From Rhodoferax sp. (GTDB lineage Bacteria > Pseudomonadota > Gammaproteobacteria > Burkholderiales > Burkholderiaceae_C): 9,257 bases of DNA. Below, piece by piece: positions 5,674-9,257 of the stretch. Within the stretch, counting starts at the first letter, position 1; every line of letters begins with the position of its first letter. The notes beneath the pieces are model-generated. The model searched no databases. It saw nothing but the letters and a program-made list of their open reading frames with translations, and was not told the origin of the DNA. Where the stretch lies: assembly GCA_021737905.1 (NCBI GenBank), contig JAIPDA010000080.1:1-9257 (forward strand), written 5' to 3'. The translations under genes and the position numbers were made by a program.

Positions 5674-7380
5674 TCAATAGTCGTCTAGCACCGCGCCCTT
5701 GCTGGCGCTGGAAGCATTGAACGCAAACTTGGCCTGCACGCCGCGGGTGTAGCGCGGCAGCGGAGCTTTCCAGCCGACCTTGCGGGCGGCCAGCTCAGTG
5801 TCGCTGATGTTCAGTTGCAGCAGCAATTGCTTGGCGTCGATGGTGATGGAGTCGTTTTCCTTGATGAAGGCGATGTTGCCGCCGGCCGCAGCTTCGGGAG
5901 CAACGTGGCCGACCACCATGCCCCAGGTGCCGCCGGAGAAGCGGCCGTCAGTGATCAGGCCCACGCTCTCGCCCAGGCCCGCGCCGATCAGCGCGCCGGT
6001 GGGGGCCAGCATTTCGGGCATGCCGGGGCCACCTTTGGGGCCCAGGTAGCGCAGCACCATCACGTCGCCGGCCTTGATCTTGCCGGCCAGAATGGCGGCC
6101 AGCGCCGACTGCTCGTCGTCAAACACGCGGGCCGGGCCGGTCATGACCGGGTTTTTCAGGCCGGTGATCTTGGCCACGCAACCTTCTGGCGACAGGTTGC
6201 CCTTGAGCACGGCCAGGTGGCCTTGCGCGTACATGGGTTTGTCGATCGGGCGTATCACGTCCTGGTCGGCGCGCGGTGCGTCGGGTATGTCTTTGAGCAC
6301 TTCGGCAATGGTCTGACCGGAAATGGTCAGGCAGTCGCCGTGCAAGAGACCGGCTTTGAGCAGCATCTTCATGACCTGCGGAATGCCGCCGGCCTTGTGC
6401 AGATCAACCGCGAGGTATTTGCCGCTGGGTTTGAGGTCGCACAGCACGGGGGTTTTGACGCGGATACGCTCGAAGTCGTCAATCGTCCAATCGACGCCGG
6501 CCGTGTGGGCAATCGCCAGGAAGTGCAGCACGGCGTTGGTCGAGCCGCCGGTGGCCATGATCACGGCCACAGCGTTTTCAATGGCCTTTTTGGTGACGAT
6601 GTCGCGCGGCTTGATGTTCTTTTTGATGGCCTCGATCAGCACCTTGGCCGATTCCTTGGCCGAGTTGGCTTTCTCGTCGTGCGGGTTGGCCATGGTCGAA
6701 GAGTAGGGCAACGAGATGCCCAGGGCCTCGAAGGCGCTGGACATGGTGTTGGCCGTGTACATGCCGCCGCAGCTGCCGGTGCCTGGAATGGCGCGGCGCT
6801 CGATCTGCAGCAGGTCTTCGTCGCTCATGCGGCCGGCAGAATGCTCGCCCACGGCCTCGAACACGCTCACGATGTTGAGGTCTTTGCCCTTGTAGTGGCC
6901 GGGCAGAATGGTGCCGCCGTACACATAGATGGCCGGCACATTGGCGCGCAGCATGCCCATCAGGCCGCCGGGCATGTTTTTGTCGCAGCCGCCGACCACC
7001 AGCACGCCGTCCATCCACTGGCCTTGCACGCAGGTTTCGATGCAATCGGAGATGACTTCGCGGCTGACCAGCGAGTACTTCATGCCTTCGGTGCCCATGG
7101 CCATGCCGTCAGAGATAGTGGGCGTGCCGAAGACCTGGGCGTTGCCGCCGGCTTCTTCAATGCCGGTAATCGCCGCGTCAGCCAGCTTTTGCAGGCCGGA
7201 GTTGCAGGGGGTGATGGTGCTGTGGCCGTTGGCCACGCCGACCATGGGCTTCTTGAAGTCTGCCGATTCGTAGCCCATGGCGTAGTACATGGACCGGTTG
7301 GGTGCGCGGGAGGTGCCTTCGGTGATGTTCTTGCTGCGGCGGTTGATGGCGTCGCCTTCGGGCTTCTTGTCTTGCGTCAT
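5674..7380 (-). CDS. ilvD: Dihydroxy-acid dehydratase
   Basis: This cytoplasmic iron-sulfur enzyme converts 2,3-dihydroxy-3-methylbutanoate and its methylpentanoate homologue to the 2-oxo acids that precede valine/leucine and isoleucine. From ATG 7380 (MTQDKKPEGDAINRRSKN) the product has 568 residues, the short form seen in Bacillus and Mycobacterium rather than the roughly 616-residue E. coli form. Cluster ligands are C59 (ITPCNSG), C132 (VVGGCDKNMPGG) and C204 (GTGSCGGMYTANTM). K134, two residues after C132, is in the position that is carbamylated and binds Mg in related dehydratases. GLITDGRFSGGTWGMVVGH with PEAA after it lies near the C-terminus. The frame is open further upstream into lgt, but the family N-terminus begins at this ATG, with AGAGA about 7 bases before it as a modest binding site. 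ilvD appears to lead a transcript with the downstream cytochrome c gene. Some sugar-acid dehydratases share the fold, but the motif set fits IlvD best. Confidence 0.96.
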   Translation of the reverse strand: MTQDKKPEGDAINRRSKNITEGTSRAPNRSMYYAMGYESADFKKPMVGVANGHSTITPCNSGLQKLADAAITGIEEAGGNAQVFGTPTISDGMAMGTEGMKYSLVSREVISDCIETCVQGQWMDGVLVVGGCDKNMPGGLMGMLRANVPAIYVYGGTILPGHYKGKDLNIVSVFEAVGEHSAGRMSDEDLLQIERRAIPGTGSCGGMYTANTMSSAFEALGISLPYSSTMANPHDEKANSAKESAKVLIEAIKKNIKPRDIVTKKAIENAVAVIMATGGSTNAVLHFLAIAHTAGVDWTIDDFERIRVKTPVLCDLKPSGKYLAVDLHKAGGIPQVMKMLLKAGLLHGDCLTISGQTIAEVLKDIPDAPRADQDVIRPIDKPMYAQGHLAVLKGNLSPEGCVAKITGLKNPVMTGPARVFDDEQSALAAILAGKIKAGDVMVLRYLGPKGGPGMPEMLAPTGALIGAGLGESVGLITDGRFSGGTWGMVVGHVAPEAAAGGNIAFIKENDSITIDAKQLLLQLNISDTELAARKVGWKAPLPRYTRGVQAKFAFNASSASKGAVLDDY

Positions 7381-7485
7381 GGTGTGTCTCTGTGGGTCTT
7401 GGAAGGGCTTGCCGTACTGGCTTTGCCGGTTGCTAATGATTTTACGTTGCGATGTCAGACCCGTGCCGGCTGGCACAATCGCGGC
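7381..7485. promoter_or_regulatory. Divergent control region between ilvD and lgt
   Basis: These 105 bases must hold promoters for both genes. On the minus strand TAAAAT (7444-7439) is a possible ilvD -10 box, five of six matches, without a good -35. On the plus strand CACAAT (7474-7479) lies 6 bases before the lgt ATG and could be a -10 box giving a leaderless or nearly leaderless message. TTGCGA (7447-7452) is 21 bases upstream of it, too far for a standard -35. No attenuator-like leader peptide for branched-chain amino acids was found. Confidence 0.4.
7463..7476. repeat. Short inverted repeat upstream of lgt
   Basis: GTGCC-GGCT-GGCAC is a perfect five-base inverted repeat with a four-base loop. 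It overlaps the possible lgt -10 box and lies in the ilvD/lgt divergent region. It could be an operator, but a five-base arm in GC-rich DNA can occur by chance. Confidence 0.25.
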
Positions 7486-8298
7486 ATGCTCATTCACCCT
7501 GAAATTGACCCGGTTGCCCTGCAGCTGGGCCCCATTGCCATTCACTGGTACGGACTGACTTACCTGGCCGCTTTCGGTCTGTTTTTGCTGCTTGGCATTC
7601 TGCGATTGCGCCACCAGCCTTATGCCTCGATGACGGGGCCGGCCGCGTGGAGCCGGCGTGACATTGAGGACATTCTTTTTCTGGGTGTGGTGGGCGTGGT
7701 CTTGGGCGGCCGTATCGGTTACTGCCTTTTTTACAAGCCCGGTTACTACCTGGCGCATCCGCTGGAGATTCTGGCGCTGTGGCAGGGCGGCATGAGTTTT
7801 CATGGCGGTCTGCTGGGTGTGCTGGTTTCTCAGTGGTGGTTTGCGCACAGCAGGCGCAAGCCCTGGCTGCAGGTGATGGACTTGATCGCCCCCTGCGTGC
7901 CGACCGGGCTGGCGGCCGGTCGCATTGGCAATTTCATCAATGGCGAGTTGTGGGGGCGATTGAGCAGCCCGGACTTGCCTTGGGGCATGGTCTTCAAAGA
8001 CAGCGGTTCATTGCAACCGCGCCACCCGTCGCAGCTTTACCAGTTTTTGCTGGAAGGGTTGTTGCTTTTTGTACTTCTTTGGTTGTATGCGCGCAGGCCG
8101 CGTAAAACCGGCCAGGTCTCTGCGGCTTTTTTAGCTGGCTATGGTGTTTTTCGCTTTATCGCTGAGTTTTTCCGCCAGCCGGATGATTTTTTAGGCATTT
8201 TGGCGCTGGGCATGAGCATGGGTCAGTGGCTTTGCCTGCCCATGATCCTGGCTGGTCTTGCCCTGTGGGTCTGGGCCGGCGGGCGCACCAGAGCCTAG
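7486..8298 (+). CDS. lgt: Prolipoprotein diacylglyceryl transferase
   Basis: This inner-membrane enzyme transfers diacylglyceryl from phosphatidylglycerol to the lipobox cysteine of prolipoproteins, the first step of lipoprotein maturation. The 270-residue product is of normal length and has about seven hydrophobic segments. The N-terminus MLIHPEIDPVALQLGPIAIHWYGLTYL is typical and supports ATG 7486. H106 in GGMSFHGGLLG matches the essential E. coli H103. The signature GRIGNFINGELWGR begins at G145, with R146, N149 and E154 in the positions shown to matter for activity. GYGVFRFIAEFFRQPDDFLG near the C-terminus carries the conserved Tyr/Arg pair (Y219, R223) equivalent to E. coli Y235/R239. 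No Shine-Dalgarno precedes the ATG, so the message may be leaderless or weakly translated. It diverges from ilvD; the downstream receptor gene is 113 bases away and probably independent. Confidence 0.97.
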   Translation: MLIHPEIDPVALQLGPIAIHWYGLTYLAAFGLFLLLGILRLRHQPYASMTGPAAWSRRDIEDILFLGVVGVVLGGRIGYCLFYKPGYYLAHPLEILALWQGGMSFHGGLLGVLVSQWWFAHSRRKPWLQVMDLIAPCVPTGLAAGRIGNFINGELWGRLSSPDLPWGMVFKDSGSLQPRHPSQLYQFLLEGLLLFVLLWLYARRPRKTGQVSAAFLAGYGVFRFIAEFFRQPDDFLGILALGMSMGQWLCLPMILAGLALWVWAGGRTRA

Positions 8299-8349
8299 AA
8301 CCCAAGGGAAACCCATCTGCCGGCAGGCTGAAAAACTTTGTACATTTGT

Positions 8350-8374
8350 GCAGGCCTTGATTAGCCGTGCCTGC
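8350..8374. repeat. Inverted repeat in the lgt-receptor gap
   Basis: GCAGGC (8350-8355) and GCCTGC (8369-8374) form six-base arms around 13 bases. A further palindrome, CTGCCGGCAG, lies at 8317-8326, just after the lgt stop. Neither is followed by a T-run, so they are not standard intrinsic terminators. No convincing sigma-70 promoter for the receptor gene was found in this 113-base gap. Confidence 0.25.
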
Positions 8375-8400
8375 GGCAAGCACTCAGACACAACATAACC

Positions 8401-8405
8401 GGAGA
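8401..8405 (+). promoter_or_regulatory. Ribosome binding site of the receptor gene
   Basis: GGAGA ends 6 bases before ATG 8412 and supports that start, which also gives an intact twin-arginine leader. Confidence 0.65.
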
Positions 8406-8411
8406 CTTCTT

Positions 8412-9257
8412 ATGAACCAATTCCAAATTAATACAAGCCGTCGCGATGTGCTGCGCGCTGCCGCAGCGAGCGCTGCAGCCCTGTCACTCGGGGTGCAGGC
8501 GCAGTCCGGCTGGCCGAGCAAGCCGGTCAACATGGTCGTGCCTTTTCCGGCCGGCGGCGGCACCGATGCTTTTGCACGACCTTTGTCGGCCCAGTTCGCC
8601 AAACTCACCGGCAAGCAAATGATCATTGACAACCGCGGCGGCGCCGGCGGTACGCTGGGAGCCGGCATTGCCGCCAAGGCTGCGCCTGATGGCTACACGC
8701 TCTTTATGGGCGCGGTGCACCACTCGATAGCGCCGTCCATGTACCCCAAGCTGGACTACGACTTGCAAAAAGATTTTGTGCCTCTGGCGCTGGTTGCCAA
8801 CGTGCCACAGGTCCTGGTGGTCAACCCGAAAAACATGCCTTCGGATTACAAGGGTTTCATGGAGGCTGTGCGCAAGGCACCCGGTAAGTTCAATTACGGA
8901 TCGGCTGGTGCCGGTACCTCGCACCATCTGGCTGGCGAGTTGTTCAAACAGCAGACCAAAACCTTCATCACCCACATTCCTTACACAGGAGCTGGTCCTG
9001 CTTTGCGCGATCTGGTGGCGGGGCAGGTTGACATGATGTTCGACGGCCTGGGCTCGTCTGCGGCGCACATCAAGGGTGGCCGCATCAAGGCTGTGATGGT
9101 GGCTGGTGCCAAGCGTAACGCCGCTTTTCCCGATGTGCCTTGCGCCGCTGAACTGGGCTTGCCGGACTACACAGTCACTACCTGGTACGGCTTGTGGACC
9201 CCCAGGGGCACACCTGCCGATGTGCAGACCCGCATTGTTGAAGAAGTCCGCAAGGCG
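8412..9257 (+). CDS. Bug/TctC-family periplasmic solute receptor (3' end outside window)
   Basis: The frame runs 282 codons to the window edge without a stop; typical family members have about 320-330 residues, so roughly 40 are missing. Bug proteins bind carboxylates and other small organic acids in the periplasm. Some deliver them to tripartite tricarboxylate (TctAB) transporters and many are orphans. The leader has a twin-arginine motif (SRRDVLR, R10-R11) before an Ala/Leu-rich core and a VQA cleavage site near residue 30, suggesting Tat export. Family motifs follow: WPSKPVNMVVPFPAGGGTD (34-52), NRGGAGGTLGA (74-84), APDGYTLFMG (91-100), NYGSAGAGTSHHLAGELF (161-178), HIPYTGAGPALRDLVAGQVD (188-207) and KGGRIKAVMVAGAKR (221-235). 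FPDVPCAAELGLPDY is the usual FPDVPT-type segment with Cys where Thr is common. The ligand cannot be read from sequence. No tctA or tctB gene lies upstream; whether one follows is outside the window. Confidence 0.95.
   Translation, partial: MNQFQINTSRRDVLRAAAASAAALSLGVQAQSGWPSKPVNMVVPFPAGGGTDAFARPLSAQFAKLTGKQMIIDNRGGAGGTLGAGIAAKAAPDGYTLFMGAVHHSIAPSMYPKLDYDLQKDFVPLALVANVPQVLVVNPKNMPSDYKGFMEAVRKAPGKFNYGSAGAGTSHHLAGELFKQQTKTFITHIPYTGAGPALRDLVAGQVDMMFDGLGSSAAHIKGGRIKAVMVAGAKRNAAFPDVPCAAELGLPDYTVTTWYGLWTPRGTPADVQTRIVEEVRKA

Noticed and set aside
5815..7485. A long plus-strand open frame through ilvD that runs into lgt, which would make an 827-residue protein
   Set aside because: Only the part from 7486 encodes recognisable Lgt. 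The upstream part is antisense to ilvD and is low-complexity His/Gly/Ala/Val. The family N-terminus of Lgt starts at 7486.
7381..7848. An upstream extension of ilvD by 156 codons into lgt
   Set aside because: The extension is antisense to lgt and has no resemblance to IlvD. The family N-terminus begins at ATG 7380.
1..9257. Defence system, prophage, insertion sequence, CRISPR array, tRNA or riboswitch
   Set aside because: No direct repeat arrays, transposase-like frames, terminal repeats or cloverleaf-like sequences were seen. Nearly all of the window is accounted for by metabolic and housekeeping genes with intergenic gaps of at most 161 bases.

Overview
The window looks like an ordinary chromosomal region of a GC-rich betaproteobacterium. 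A Burkholderiales/Comamonadaceae relative (Rhodoferax or Polaromonas type) is the best guess. The guess rests on a Bug/TctC-type periplasmic receptor with a twin-arginine leader, a class I fumarase beside a UPF0114 (YqhA) membrane protein and acetyl-CoA synthetase, and a short-form IlvD divergent from lgt. It is inferred from gene content and base composition, not from a database match.

Layout from left to right. Positions 3-260 (+) hold the C-terminal end of an unrecognised gene that meets the class I fumarase gene (285-1856, -) tail to tail across 24 bases. The fumarase gene follows a yqhA-family gene (1862-2464, -) after only 5 bases, so the two are very probably one transcript. A 161-base divergent region (2465-2625) separates yqhA from acs (2626-4623, +). 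It holds an exact TATAAT box and a strong ribosome binding site for acs. A 95-base gap with a short hairpin lies between acs and a convergent minus-strand group.

That group reads, in transcription order, ilvD (5674-7380, -), a small class I cytochrome c (5327-5641 or 5674, -) and a secreted protein of unknown function with an Ala/Pro-rich tail (4719-5270, -). lgt (7486-8298, +) diverges from ilvD across 105 bases. After a 113-base gap comes a Bug-family solute receptor gene (8412 to the window end, +) that is cut off by the window edge.

Functionally, acetyl-CoA synthetase feeds acetate into acetyl-CoA and fumarase hydrates fumarate to malate, so the left half is central carboxylate metabolism. 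IlvD is a late step of Val/Ile/Leu synthesis. Lgt starts lipoprotein maturation in the inner membrane. The receptor probably serves uptake of an unidentified, carboxylate-like solute. No mobile element, CRISPR array, rRNA or tRNA was seen, and nothing amounts to a novel multi-gene system. The points most worth checking are the yqhA-fumarase coupling, the unknown secreted protein next to the cytochrome, and the start of the cytochrome at the ilvD stop codon.
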